This document shows positions 43,932 to 52,605 of a stretch of 64,000 nt of DNA, piece by piece. Position numbers and translations under genes: made by a program. Positions within the stretch are counted from its first letter, which is position 1, and the number at the start of each line of letters is the position of its first letter. The DNA lies in assembly GCA_039024435.1 (NCBI GenBank), contig JBCCQH010000012.1:27086-91085 (forward strand), in the 5' to 3' direction. The notes under the pieces are model-generated. The model saw nothing but the letters and a program-made list of their open reading frames with translations, did not search any database and was not told the DNA's origin. Source of the DNA: JBCCQH01 sp039024435 (GTDB taxonomy: Bacteria; Bacteroidota; Bacteroidia; J057; JADKCL01).

Positions 43932-45248
43932 TCAACCTTCTTTGCCCATGAGCTTGTCCAGCTCATTTTTGGCCGCCGGCTTGTAAGGCCCGTACATGGC
44001 TGCGCGGAAAGCGTTCTTGGCTTTTTCGATGTCGGTGTTTTTCGCGGCGAGACCGATGATAAATTGGTACTTGGCCTTGTTCCGGTTGTCCGAAGAAGCG
44101 GAGAGCAGCGACTCCAGCGTGCTGATCGAACTGTCGTACATTCCCAGTTGGAACTGCGAAAGGGCTTTGGTGTAGAGCACCCGCGGATTACCGGGCTGGG
44201 CCGAGAGGACATTGTTTGAGGTATTGAGGGCCCCTTGGTAGTCGCCCGCGTCCAATTGGAGCGAAGCCAGCATCGTTTGCAGTTTCGTTTTCTTGGCCGG
44301 ATCGTTTTCAAAATTGGCCGCACTGGTGTAATGGTCAATGGCGCTGGTGAAATCGCCTTGCTTCTTTGCCATTTTGCCCATCAGCAGATAAGCCGCCGAG
44401 AAATTGCTTTGCAATTCGAGTGCTTTGTCGATCTGCTCTTTGCTCTGGTTGTAGGCACCGACCAGGTAGTAAGAAACCGCCATCCGGTAGAAGTAAGCCG
44501 GACTGTTTTTCGAACGCTCACGGTCGATGAGCCGCTTATAACGGCCAAAGTATGCCTTTTCCCAAGCTTTTTGTGCGCCCTGGTAGTCGTCGAGCTTGTT
44601 CAGCGCGTAGCCGTACTCGTACCAGTACTTCGCGGCATTCGCGGCGGGTTGGCCTTCGAGCTTGGCGGTGGCGACCTCCATGTTTGACTTCGCATTTGCG
44701 TAGTCGCCATTTTGGTTGCTGATCTTAGCGTCGAAGTAGAGAATATTGAGGTTGTCGGGGACGACCCGCTTCACCTCGGCAAGATGGGACTGCGCCTCTT
44801 CGGTTTTGCCCTGGCTGAGGAGCAGCTTTACCGCTTCCATTTTGTAGCCAACCTTGCGTTTGGGATCTTTTTCGTTCTTGAACGCAAGGTCATAGTAGTA
44901 TACGGCGTTGGGGAGATCTTCCTTGCGGCGGTAGATCTTAGCGATCAGGGTATAGGCAAATACGTTCTCTTTGTTGTACTCGACTGACTCTTCGAACGAC
45001 ACGAGGGCCTGATCGAAGTCTTTCATTGCGTAATAGCACTTTCCGCGGGAGAAGAAGTAACGATAGTTGTTCGGCTCGAGATTGATGGCCTCATCGTACT
45101 TGGCAATTGCCTCCTGATAACGTTTCGATTTCCGCAGATTTTCCGCCTGAATGTACGCCCCTTTACCGGCACCTTGTGCCAGGCCATCCAGGCAGAGCAT
45201 CGAGCAGAAAACCAGCATGAAAAAATAGTGGATCTTGTGAGCCCTCAT
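43932..45248 (-). CDS. Secreted TPR protein
   Basis: A 438-residue protein from ATG 45248, where a signal peptide begins (IHYFFMLVFCSMLCLDGLAQ). It is almost wholly made of TPR helix pairs, for example YQEAIAKYDEAINLEPNNYR, FDQALVSFEESVEYNKENV, LPNAVYYYDLAFKN and YNQSKEQIDKALELQSNF. It is likely a periplasmic or outer-membrane scaffold; the partner is unknown. Similar TPR proteins occur near T9SS genes, but no specific assignment is justified. Confidence 0.85.
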   Translation of the reverse strand: MRAHKIHYFFMLVFCSMLCLDGLAQGAGKGAYIQAENLRKSKRYQEAIAKYDEAINLEPNNYRYFFSRGKCYYAMKDFDQALVSFEESVEYNKENVFAYTLIAKIYRRKEDLPNAVYYYDLAFKNEKDPKRKVGYKMEAVKLLLSQGKTEEAQSHLAEVKRVVPDNLNILYFDAKISNQNGDYANAKSNMEVATAKLEGQPAANAAKYWYEYGYALNKLDDYQGAQKAWEKAYFGRYKRLIDRERSKNSPAYFYRMAVSYYLVGAYNQSKEQIDKALELQSNFSAAYLLMGKMAKKQGDFTSAIDHYTSAANFENDPAKKTKLQTMLASLQLDAGDYQGALNTSNNVLSAQPGNPRVLYTKALSQFQLGMYDSSISTLESLLSASSDNRNKAKYQFIIGLAAKNTDIEKAKNAFRAAMYGPYKPAAKNELDKLMGKEG

Positions 45249-45638
45249 AGTTCTTTGATAAAGTTCGATCACTTACTTTCCCCTGATATGCCTATGTAAG
45301 TTTTGATCAACAGTTAGTGTCTAATTTAATGAAAAAAACGAAACAACTCGTAAACTGAGACAAAATTACCCCGAAATTTCATGCCTGACAAATTGCGTAA
45401 TTTGCGGCATTCACGGGGTTAAATCTCAATTCTACCTTACTGCGGTTGAGTTGCTTGTTGAACGGCCAAACGCGGTTCTAAAGTGCAAATTACGGAAATG
45501 TTTTTCGTGATTGCAAGCTAGCGTTCGTTTGGGGAAGGGCGCTTTCCCCACAACTGGCTTGATAAGATTGAGAAAAATTTGTCCCGTGGGACCGCCTCTG
45601 GAAGCATTTGGGGGCCGATTTCGCCCTCGGTAGACAAG
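45249..45638. other. Divergence-free intergenic region
   Basis: No gene seen. It holds the promoter of the TPR gene at 45361-45391 and a GGGGAAGG / TTTCCCC hairpin at 45531-45549. Confidence 0.5.
45361..45391 (-). promoter_or_regulatory. Promoter for the TPR gene
   Basis: On the minus strand TTG (45391-45389), a 20-nt gap and TAATTTTG (45368-45361), an exact TAnnTTTG match. The leader to the ATG at 45248 would be about 105 nt. Confidence 0.65.
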
Positions 45639-45675
45639 TAAAATGGTGACCCCCGCATTCCGCGATGGTCACCAT
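45639..45675 (-). terminator. Terminator after the lipoprotein gene
   Basis: ATGGTGACC / GGTCACCAT, a perfect 9-bp stem with a 15-nt loop, followed on the minus strand by TTTTA. It lies about 30 nt past the stop at 45705. Confidence 0.6.
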
Positions 45676-45704
45676 ACTGAGGCGGAAGGGAATTCCACCC
45701 TGTA

Positions 45705-46355
45705 TCAGGCTCCGGCCGGCGAGCGCTTAAGGGCCACTGCCTTCTTACCGATATCGGCGGAGAAATTGTAATTGTTTTCCTCCCCGTCGTAGCTGCCTTT
45801 GCCGATCAGGAGCACACCGCTCTCGGAAGGGGCGGCATTGGTCCACTCGATGCTCGTACCGTTGCGCGTGTAATGGGAGGCCCAGTAGCAGGCACTTTCG
45901 CTTTGGTAGCCGCCGTAAATCACGAGATGGGCGTTGGAGGGACGGGTATTGAAGTGGACGTAGAATGCGCGCCAGTTGTCCGGGCCGATGAGGTGCTGCT
46001 GGCCGCTTTGGACAAACTCCACCTCTTCCGGCATATCCGCCAGTACCTTCTGGGCAAACAGCACGATCGACTCACGCGACACGATGGCGTCCAACCATTC
46101 GGGAAATTTTTCTTCGCTTACGGTCAGATTGGGCGCCGTCGGCACCGTGACCTCCCCTTCTTCCCACTCGGCGGCCTTGCCGAATTCATCATCCGGGATC
46201 TTATTGACCGGGAAATCCTGTTCTTGCGGTTCCACCTTGACCACTTCGGTGTCATCGCTGGATTTGTCATCGCCTTTGGCCGTACCGCTTTCGCCGCAAG
46301 CCGTGAACATGATTGCCAACCCGAGCAGCAGATAAGTCAATCGAAGATTTTTCAT
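45705..46355 (-). CDS. Lipoprotein of unknown function
   Basis: A 216-residue lipoprotein from ATG 46355 (lipobox IMFTAC, Cys 20). An acidic linker (KGDDKSSDDTEVVKVEPQEQ) is followed by a compact domain with two Cys-free beta-rich halves (WRAFYVHFNTRPSNAHLVIYGG, GVLLIGKGSYDGEENNYNFS). No known family is recognised. It is divergent from another lipoprotein gene at 46580. Confidence 0.7.
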   Translation of the reverse strand: MKNLRLTYLLLGLAIMFTACGESGTAKGDDKSSDDTEVVKVEPQEQDFPVNKIPDDEFGKAAEWEEGEVTVPTAPNLTVSEEKFPEWLDAIVSRESIVLFAQKVLADMPEEVEFVQSGQQHLIGPDNWRAFYVHFNTRPSNAHLVIYGGYQSESACYWASHYTRNGTSIEWTNAAPSESGVLLIGKGSYDGEENNYNFSADIGKKAVALKRSPAGA

Positions 46356-46579
46356 GTGTTGGGAAAATTTTCTCGAAAATAATGCATTTCTGCGGCATTG
46401 TTGCCCTTTAGGTAAATTTTTTTCCTCATCACTTAAACCTCTTGCGGCCCGGCCGGTCGAAGGACCAAACAAAAGCAAAGCACATCTCGCAATTGATCAT
46501 TTTTATTCCGGTTTGAATTTCGGTGCGCACGCAAATCAACCGATCACCATTGAACCCAATTCAATTACAATTTCAGCTT

Positions 46580-47389
46580 ATGAAAAAGTACACGTTCAAA
46601 ATGCTCGCCCTTGCCACTCTGACTTGCGTGCTGGTTTCCTGTCAAAAGGAGGGGATCGAAAGCGATACCGATATTTCAGCCGCCCAATCGGTGGCCGACG
46701 TCGAAAGCACCTTTGATGATGCCAGCGACCAAGCCCTGTTCTGCTTGGCCGAGACGCAACCCTCCACCAGTGGCTGTCCCACGGTGACCTACGCCCAGCC
46801 GGTCGGCACCTACCCCAATACGGTTACCCTCGACTACGGAACCGGTTGTACCGCCGCCAATGGTCGGGTACGCTCGGGGCAGATTGTCGTGCAAGTCACT
46901 GGCAGTTACACCACTCCGGGCATGGTGCGAACAATCACCCCGGTCAACTTTGCCGTCAATGACTGGACCCTGGAAGGGACGCGCACGGTCACCAATCTCG
47001 GCAACAACGAGTCCAGCCAGATGCAGTGGAGCGTCGAGGTTGAAAATGCCAAACTCACCCAACCTGGGGGCGATTTTGCGACTTGGAACGCCCTCCGCAC
47101 CCGTACGCTGATCGCCGGCGCCGAAACGGATGGCTGCGAAGACGATGTCTACCAAATTACCGGTGGATCCAGCGGAGTGAGCTTTCGTGGCGTCGCGGTG
47201 ACCGCCACGATTGTCACCCCAATCACAAAGGCCACGAACTGCCGCTGGCCGCAGAGTGGCGTGCGGGAAGTGCAATCGGAAAATCGGAACCAGCCCCGCC
47301 GCCTCGACTACGGTCCCGGTGAGTGCGACGACCAGGCGACCTTGACCCTCCCCAACGGCCAAGTGCGCCCGATCACCCTCCGCCGCTAA
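46580..47389 (+). CDS. Lipoprotein of unknown function
   Basis: A 269-residue protein from ATG 46580 with a lipobox (VLVSC, Cys 21). The mature part is rich in Thr, Gly and Asn, with CPTVTYAQPVGTYPNTVTLDYG and later Cys pairs (ETDGCEDDVYQ, GPGECDDQATLTLP). This suggests a disulfide-bonded beta-sandwich outside the cell. Family and role are unknown. Confidence 0.7.
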   Translation: MKKYTFKMLALATLTCVLVSCQKEGIESDTDISAAQSVADVESTFDDASDQALFCLAETQPSTSGCPTVTYAQPVGTYPNTVTLDYGTGCTAANGRVRSGQIVVQVTGSYTTPGMVRTITPVNFAVNDWTLEGTRTVTNLGNNESSQMQWSVEVENAKLTQPGGDFATWNALRTRTLIAGAETDGCEDDVYQITGGSSGVSFRGVAVTATIVTPITKATNCRWPQSGVREVQSENRNQPRRLDYGPGECDDQATLTLPNGQVRPITLRR

Positions 47390-47437
47390 GTTCAACTTAC
47401 CGGCAAAGAAAAGAGATCCCTTTTTCAATGTTGGATT

Positions 47438-47460
47438 CCCGGGTCACAGCGTGGCCCGGG
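47438..47460. terminator. Hairpin between convergent genes
   Basis: CCCGGGTCAC / GTGGCCCGGG with one wobble pair and an AGC loop, 48 nt past the + strand stop and 36 nt past the minus-strand stop. There is no clear T-run on either side, so it may only limit read-through. Confidence 0.4.
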
Positions 47461-47495
47461 GATTTCTGGGGTTCGATTGGGGCTCTCCTGGGCAA

Positions 47496-48935
47496 TCACT
47501 CCACCTTTTCCAATTCCCAGGCGTTGCCGCGCCGTTCCCAGCGGAGTCCCCGGGGCTGACCTTGTGCATCGTACCGGATACGGAGGTTGCGGCTGAAGCG
47601 CAGATTGAAGAAGGTACTGTCCGAGGAAGGCGTGGCCCGCCATGGCTTGCCAAATTCTGCTTTGACCTTCAGTCCTCGCGCAGTGGCGCGGACCGTTGCC
47701 TTTTTGCCGACCAGGGTCGTATCCCCGTAATTTGACCGGCCAAAGGTGTAGGTGCCCTCCAGGGGCAGCAACTCCGCGCGCGGGAGGTCGGCTACTGGGG
47801 GCCGCGTTTTCAGCCCGGCTAGAAACTTGAACATGAGGTACCAGCGGACATTGAAATCGAGGCTATTGCCCAAGCGGACGATTACGGTTTTCTGTGCCGG
47901 GGCGACGTAGATGAATTGGCCGAGCAGGCCCTCGGCGTAGACATCTTCCTGTTCGGCGCTGGTATACCACCCGAACTGGTAGCTTTGGCGGGAGCCTTGG
48001 GCGGTGTCCAGGGAAAAGGACTTTCGCAGCCATTCCGGCGGGATCAACTGTTGATCCTGCCATTTTCCCCCAGCGAGGATCAACTGCCCGAAGCGGGCAA
48101 AATCGCGGGCGCGCGCATTCCAGCAACAAAATCCCTTCTCGACTTCCGTGTCCTCGTGCAGGCTCCAGCCGGCATCGGATTCGGTATTGAGGTGGCGCCA
48201 AATTTTCTCCTCAAAGTACTGCGCCAGGGGCCGCCCGGTCGCCTCCGCCACCACCATGCCCAGCAGTTGGTAATTGAGGTTAATGTACTGGAATTTGGTG
48301 CCGGGAGGATGGTCAGTCCGCAGGTCCGCCAGCAAATCGTACAAGCGGTCTCCGTAGTAGAGACGGGTACTGGTCGCCCAGGGATTGAGGTAGCCTTCCG
48401 TGGAATGTAACCCCGAGGTCATCTGCAACAGGTGGCGCACCGTGATTTGGCGCAGCGAGCTGTCCCGGCAAAAGTCCAGGTAGTCGCCGATGCTTTGGTC
48501 CAGGCTGTCGAGGTGGCCTTCCTCCAGGGCGATGCCGGTGAGGACGGAAATGACCGACTTGGACATGGAAAACGAGTTAAAGCGGCTTTCCGGCCCGAAT
48601 TTTCGGTCGTAGTGCTCGTAGCGTAGGGTGTCGTCCCGGATGAGGAGAAAGGCCACGGTGCCGGTCGCCTGGAAGTAGTCCTCTGGAGTCATGCCTGGGC
48701 GGTACCATTTGCCCAAGGCCCAATCTTTCGTCGGGGGCAATGGAACCAGCCGTTCGGGTAGCCGCAAGGTATCGCCCGCCCGGTGGATCGGTCGTTCGGG
48801 GAACAGGCGGTGATCGGTGACTGCCGGTTGATTGTAGCGGATGGCCCGCCATGCGATTTTGCAGGAGGAAATTGCCAGCAGGCACCCCGCACCCACCGCC
48901 AACAATCGGATCCAGGAGGGCGAGCGGTCAGACAT
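47496..48935 (-). CDS. Serine hydrolase, beta-lactamase/class C PBP family, lipoprotein
   Basis: A 479-residue protein with a lipobox (AISSC, Cys 25). The serine-hydrolase core has S-x-x-K in SFSMSKSVISVLTG, the Y-x-N motif in FQYINLNYQLLGMVV, and supporting segments ITVRHLLQMTSGLHS and WNARARDFARFGQLIL. A C-terminal domain of about 100 residues (LEGTYTFGRSNYGDTTLVGK) is beta-rich. It could act as a peptidase, esterase or beta-lactamase. The start overlaps the histidine kinase end by 8 nt, so it belongs to the YfiR-kinase operon. Confidence 0.85.
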   Translation of the reverse strand: MSDRSPSWIRLLAVGAGCLLAISSCKIAWRAIRYNQPAVTDHRLFPERPIHRAGDTLRLPERLVPLPPTKDWALGKWYRPGMTPEDYFQATGTVAFLLIRDDTLRYEHYDRKFGPESRFNSFSMSKSVISVLTGIALEEGHLDSLDQSIGDYLDFCRDSSLRQITVRHLLQMTSGLHSTEGYLNPWATSTRLYYGDRLYDLLADLRTDHPPGTKFQYINLNYQLLGMVVAEATGRPLAQYFEEKIWRHLNTESDAGWSLHEDTEVEKGFCCWNARARDFARFGQLILAGGKWQDQQLIPPEWLRKSFSLDTAQGSRQSYQFGWYTSAEQEDVYAEGLLGQFIYVAPAQKTVIVRLGNSLDFNVRWYLMFKFLAGLKTRPPVADLPRAELLPLEGTYTFGRSNYGDTTLVGKKATVRATARGLKVKAEFGKPWRATPSSDSTFFNLRFSRNLRIRYDAQGQPRGLRWERRGNAWELEKVE

Positions 48936-50721
48936 CTTCTTCGACTACGGGCGCGTTGGGAATTTCGACGATGAATTCGGTGCCGACGCCGACCTGGCTT
49001 TTGAGCCGGACCATGCCGCCCATCTTTTCCACGGAGTTCCGCACGATGTAGAGGCCCAGGCCGGAGCCCTTGGATTTGAGGCTCGCCCGGAAAAACATAT
49101 CAAACAGGCGGTCGCGCGCTTCCACTGGGATGCCGGGACCGTTGTCCTCCACGGCGATGAAGGTCGTGCGGGCACTGCGGCTAGCGGAGATTTTTACCCA
49201 TTTGTCATCCCCTTCTTCCCGGTGGTACTTGACTGCGTTAAAGATGAGATTTTGCAGGATCGAGTTCATCAGCTTCATGTCGGTTTTCACCACGAATCCC
49301 ACGGGAATCTCCAGGGTGAACTTCACGCTTTCGTAGCCGGGAGCGTGGGAAATGGCACCCAGGACGAGTTCCACGAGGGTTTCCAGTTCCATTTCCACGT
49401 ATTCCAGAGAGCCTTGCTTGATCCAGGTCACTTCCAGCAAACCCAGCAATACCTGGTCCATCTTGTCGATGGTGGTCATGATCAAATCCAGGTAGGTGCC
49501 GACGCTGTCGCCTTCGTTGGCTTCGCCTTTGGCGATGTCGGTCAGCCCGCGCAGGGAAGAAAGGGGCGCCTTGAGGTCATGGGACGCCTTGTAGACAAAG
49601 GTGTCCAGCTCGCGGTTCTTGTAGCGCAGGTCGGACTCGGTCTGCTTGAGGCGCGTGATGTCGGTGAAGATTGCGGTGATGCGTTTGCCCTGCCCCTCGG
49701 TATCGTCGATGGTGGAACTGACCAGGACCCAACGGTCTTTGCCTTCGCGGTCGACGAGGCGGATTTCCACCTGTTCTTCTTCTTCTGGCTCGAAGAGTTG
49801 GTTAGCGGCGGCTTTTTCCGCGGAGAGCCCGATGATGTCGTAGATGGACCGGTTGAGGACTTCGGACTCGGTGTAGGCAAACATCTTGCAGAAGCGGGGA
49901 TTGGCGTAGGTGATCTTCATGCCGGGGCCGATCTGGACCAAGCCTTCGGTCATATTTTCGGCGAGGCTGCGGTATTGCAATTCGCTGCTGCGCAAGGCGG
50001 TGGTGAAGTTTTCGAGGTTTTGCAGCATTTGGTTGAAGCGGTCGGCGAGGATGCCGGTTTCATCGCGGGAGGCCACTGCGGCCCGCTGGGTGAAGTCGCC
50101 ATCCCCGGTTTGGCGGATCACACTCACGATATTGCGCAGGTTGCGGGTAAGCACTTGGGTGACGAGAAAGACAAACAGGATGCCCAGCACGAGGAAGATC
50201 ACGCTGATCACCGCGATCCAGGCTTGGCTGACGGCAATGGCTTTCTTCATTTCTGACAGCGAATGGGCCAGGTACAAGCGCCCGATCTCGCGGCCGTCGT
50301 GGGTGATCGGGACATCGAGCAAATAGTGCTGGCGGTCGGCGGACAAGCCGGGGGCCGCCGTGGCGTAGTGTTGTTCTTCCGCTTTTTCCTTGCCAAATCC
50401 CGCGAACTGCTGCCCGGCTTGATCGAGGACGATGGCGTAGACAAAGTTGGGGTTCTGGTGGGCGCCTTCCAGGGCCTCTTCGGCAGTTTCTGGGTCCTCA
50501 AAGACCAGGGTTGGGCTGAGGTTGAAGGCCATGAATTCCCCGAGGGTTTCTACCTTTTCCTCGATGGAATTGAGGGCCTGACTGCGCAGACGGGCGGGCA
50601 GATAGATCAGGATAAAGACGGAGAAAAATGCGACCAGCAGCGAAAAGGTGAGGAAAGACTTTCCCCGAATGGTCAGGTACCATTTTGATTTGCTGGCGGT
50701 ATGTGATCGTCTGGCTGGCAT
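48928..50721 (-). CDS. CHASE8-HAMP-PAS sensor histidine kinase
   Basis: A 597-residue membrane kinase. Order: transmembrane helix 1 (near 24-43), a periplasmic CHASE8-like domain (near 45-160; VETLGEFMAFNLSPTLVFED, HYLLDVPITHDGREIGRLYL), helix 2 (near 168-190), HAMP (DETGILADRFNQM), a PAS domain (near 255-370; NMTEGLVQIGPGMKITYANP), HisKA with the phosphoacceptor in YKASHDLKAPLSSLRG (His near 380), and HATPase with N box LIFNAVKY, DNGPGIP and GSGLGLYIV. No response regulator is adjacent. The yfiR-like gene is 1 nt upstream. Confidence 0.92.
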   Translation of the reverse strand: MPARRSHTASKSKWYLTIRGKSFLTFSLLVAFFSVFILIYLPARLRSQALNSIEEKVETLGEFMAFNLSPTLVFEDPETAEEALEGAHQNPNFVYAIVLDQAGQQFAGFGKEKAEEQHYATAAPGLSADRQHYLLDVPITHDGREIGRLYLAHSLSEMKKAIAVSQAWIAVISVIFLVLGILFVFLVTQVLTRNLRNIVSVIRQTGDGDFTQRAAVASRDETGILADRFNQMLQNLENFTTALRSSELQYRSLAENMTEGLVQIGPGMKITYANPRFCKMFAYTESEVLNRSIYDIIGLSAEKAAANQLFEPEEEEQVEIRLVDREGKDRWVLVSSTIDDTEGQGKRITAIFTDITRLKQTESDLRYKNRELDTFVYKASHDLKAPLSSLRGLTDIAKGEANEGDSVGTYLDLIMTTIDKMDQVLLGLLEVTWIKQGSLEYVEMELETLVELVLGAISHAPGYESVKFTLEIPVGFVVKTDMKLMNSILQNLIFNAVKYHREEGDDKWVKISASRSARTTFIAVEDNGPGIPVEARDRLFDMFFRASLKSKGSGLGLYIVRNSVEKMGGMVRLKSQVGVGTEFIVEIPNAPVVEEDV

Positions 50722-50722
50722 T

Positions 50723-51313
50723 TCAGAATGTGTTGGCGATCTTGAGGAGTTGAGAGCTGAAGTTGCAGCCCTCAGCGCGGGCGGCTCGCAAGTGGATCAG
50801 CAGGCGAGCCCGGGAGCCCGACTGAACAAAGGACATGGTCAATCCCGCACGGCAATCTTCCGGGACCATCGCGACGCTCATGACATTGTTGGCGCGGGTG
50901 ATGTCCCCCAATTCGTCGATGTCGACGCCTTTGAGCGAGGTGGCGTACATGATGGAACTGCTCTGGATTTGGATGCGGACGTCTTCACTGAGGCCCTCAT
51001 CCACCGGGATGAGGCGGTAGGTGACCGGATATTTGGTGTGGTCGGCGTTTTCGAGGTCGAGGATCTCTTTGATCAGGGTCTCCTTTTCCCGGACCGAGCG
51101 CCGGAACTTTTCCTGGTAGACGATTCCGATGACCACCCGCTTGTTGTCCTCCAGTTTGTCGCTGAAGTTGCGGTCAAAGCTGATCGACTTGAGTAGGAGT
51201 GGGTATTGTTTTTCAATGGCGACCTCGACCGCTTGCCCAAACAGGTTTCCCGCGCCACTCAGAATGCAGAGCAGCAACGCCATCAGGGAAATATTGCGGA
51301 TGCGTGCCGTCAA
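50723..51313 (-). CDS. YfiR-like periplasmic protein (DUF4154)
   Basis: A 196-residue secreted protein. A TTG at 51313 gives a signal peptide with a basic start (MTARIRNISLMALLLCILSG); the next ATG would lose those charges. It resembles the YfiR/HmsC family: IGIVYQEKFRRSVREKETLI in the first half and the hallmark C-terminus SRARLLIHLRAARAEGCNFSSQLLKIA. In Pseudomonas YfiR is a periplasmic repressor of the CHASE8-containing cyclase YfiN. Here the partner is probably the CHASE8 kinase 1 nt downstream. No ATP-binding or enzymatic site is present. Confidence 0.8.
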   Translation of the reverse strand: MTARIRNISLMALLLCILSGAGNLFGQAVEVAIEKQYPLLLKSISFDRNFSDKLEDNKRVVIGIVYQEKFRRSVREKETLIKEILDLENADHTKYPVTYRLIPVDEGLSEDVRIQIQSSSIMYATSLKGVDIDELGDITRANNVMSVAMVPEDCRAGLTMSFVQSGSRARLLIHLRAARAEGCNFSSQLLKIANTF

Positions 51314-51622
51314 GTCGGATAAATCTCTTTCTGGATTCGGTAGGTTAGATCGGGTGGGGAATCGAATGGAAGGGACAAAGCAGGGTGGGGGGCCGCAAAA
51401 GGCCCGGGGATGCCATATCGCACCCCTTCAAACTGGTAATGAGTCCTAGCCAGTCGCATACTCAGATGGCACCTGGTCGCGGGGTTGATCCTGGACCCGG
51501 TGCATTACTGCGAATATCAGATGCTCTTGCTTGTCCCCCAATGAAATATTGGGGAAAACCTTACCTGCGGGTGATCTTTTTGGAAGGGAAATGAAGCACC
51601 GTGTGGATGGCCCGGGGACGGG
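51314..51622. other. Intergenic region with a hairpin
   Basis: No gene seen. CCCCAAT / ATTGGGG (51536-51554) forms a 7-bp hairpin past the DUF2797 stop; neither strand shows a full T-run after it. Confidence 0.45.
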
Positions 51623-52420
51623 TCAGGCTTCAAAATCGATCCAGTATCCGCTGAAGCGCCGCAAATTGATCACCCGGCCACCATCAAAAATGAGGTATTG
51701 GGCCCGGATTCCCTGCAATTCACCTTCGATCACGGGAGTCTTGTCCAGGTTTAGGCTTTTGATCTTTTGGGGATACTCGAGCACCGGATAATTGAATTCC
51801 AGTACCTCGTCGTCTTCGGAATAGTACTGGCCCAGTTCTTCGGGCAACTCGTTCAGGAGATCTTCCTTTTCGTCAATGAGGTCCACATCTTCCTTGCGCT
51901 CGTCCTTCAACATTCGCTGCCAGTTTGTTTTATCGGTTACGAAATCCTTGAGATAGACTTCAATGTCGCCGGCGAGCTTGCGGTAGGGCGTTTCGGCGAG
52001 GCGGATGACCTGCCAGGCTCCCTGGTTCATCCAGCGGTCCGGCGTGTTGGCGAACCGGGTTACCCCAACTTTCACCCCACTGGTCAACGCTAAGTATACA
52101 TAGTGAGGCTGCACGTGCTTTTCCAGTTCCCATTCGGGGTCGCGGCCGCCACCTTCGTGTCCCCGACAAAGTTCGGGGCGCAAGATGCACTCGGAATTCC
52201 AGGGCGAATTGATGAAGTCCGGATAGCAAAGTCCCTGCCCGAAGGCTTTTTTGATTTTTTTGCCGCAAACGACACAATTGATGCGGCCTTCGTAGTTCAA
52301 GCGGATTTTTTGTCCGAGCAAATCGTTCATCGGGAGGGTAGTTTCGCCCAGGTGCAGGGTATATTGAATGGGATCCGCCTGGACCGCTTTCATTTTGGAG
52401 AGGTTGCCGGAAATTTTCAT
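51623..52420 (-). CDS. DUF2797 protein
   Basis: A 265-residue protein from ATG 52420 (MKISGNLSKMKAV). It has the DUF2797 order: a short beta part, a four-Cys zinc ribbon (CVVCGKKIKKAFGQGLCYPD and CILRPELC), then HYVYLALTSGVKVGVTRFANTPDRWMNQG. This last segment is weakly like a GIY-YIG-type core. Function in this family is not established; the zinc ribbon suggests nucleic-acid or protein binding. The start is fixed by a promoter ending 5 nt before the ATG. Confidence 0.85.
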   Translation of the reverse strand: MKISGNLSKMKAVQADPIQYTLHLGETTLPMNDLLGQKIRLNYEGRINCVVCGKKIKKAFGQGLCYPDFINSPWNSECILRPELCRGHEGGGRDPEWELEKHVQPHYVYLALTSGVKVGVTRFANTPDRWMNQGAWQVIRLAETPYRKLAGDIEVYLKDFVTDKTNWQRMLKDERKEDVDLIDEKEDLLNELPEELGQYYSEDDEVLEFNYPVLEYPQKIKSLNLDKTPVIEGELQGIRAQYLIFDGGRVINLRRFSGYWIDFEA

Positions 52421-52425
52421 AGCTG

Positions 52426-52456
52426 CGAAAATAGGACAACCGCGGAGAGCGGGCAA
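52426..52456 (-). promoter_or_regulatory. Promoter for the DUF2797 gene, directly at the start codon
   Basis: On the minus strand TTG (52456-52454), a 20-nt gap and TATTTTCG (52433-52426), then 5 nt and the ATG at 52420. A leaderless transcript is likely. Confidence 0.55.
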
Positions 52457-52592
52457 TTGTTGGGGCGCAGGGCCGGACCGGGCTGCCCAAATTCCTGGTT
52501 GCCTACCGGGTAGAGGATCTGCTGGCGACGGTCCGCGATTTGGCCTGCGTCCCCGCGGCTGAATAAGCGCCGCCGATGTCCGATGCAATGTG

Positions 52593-52600
52593 TAATTTCG
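52593..52600 (+). promoter_or_regulatory. -7 element for the C5-epimerase-like gene
   Basis: TAATTTCG (one mismatch to TAnnTTTG) ends 5 nt before the ATG at 52606. No -33 TTG is seen at the normal distance. Confidence 0.4.
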
Positions 52601-52605
52601 CTCCT

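Noticed and set aside
48841..50256. 471-codon + strand open frame across the histidine kinase
   Set aside because: Antisense to an intact kinase with all motifs; composition is typical of shadows.
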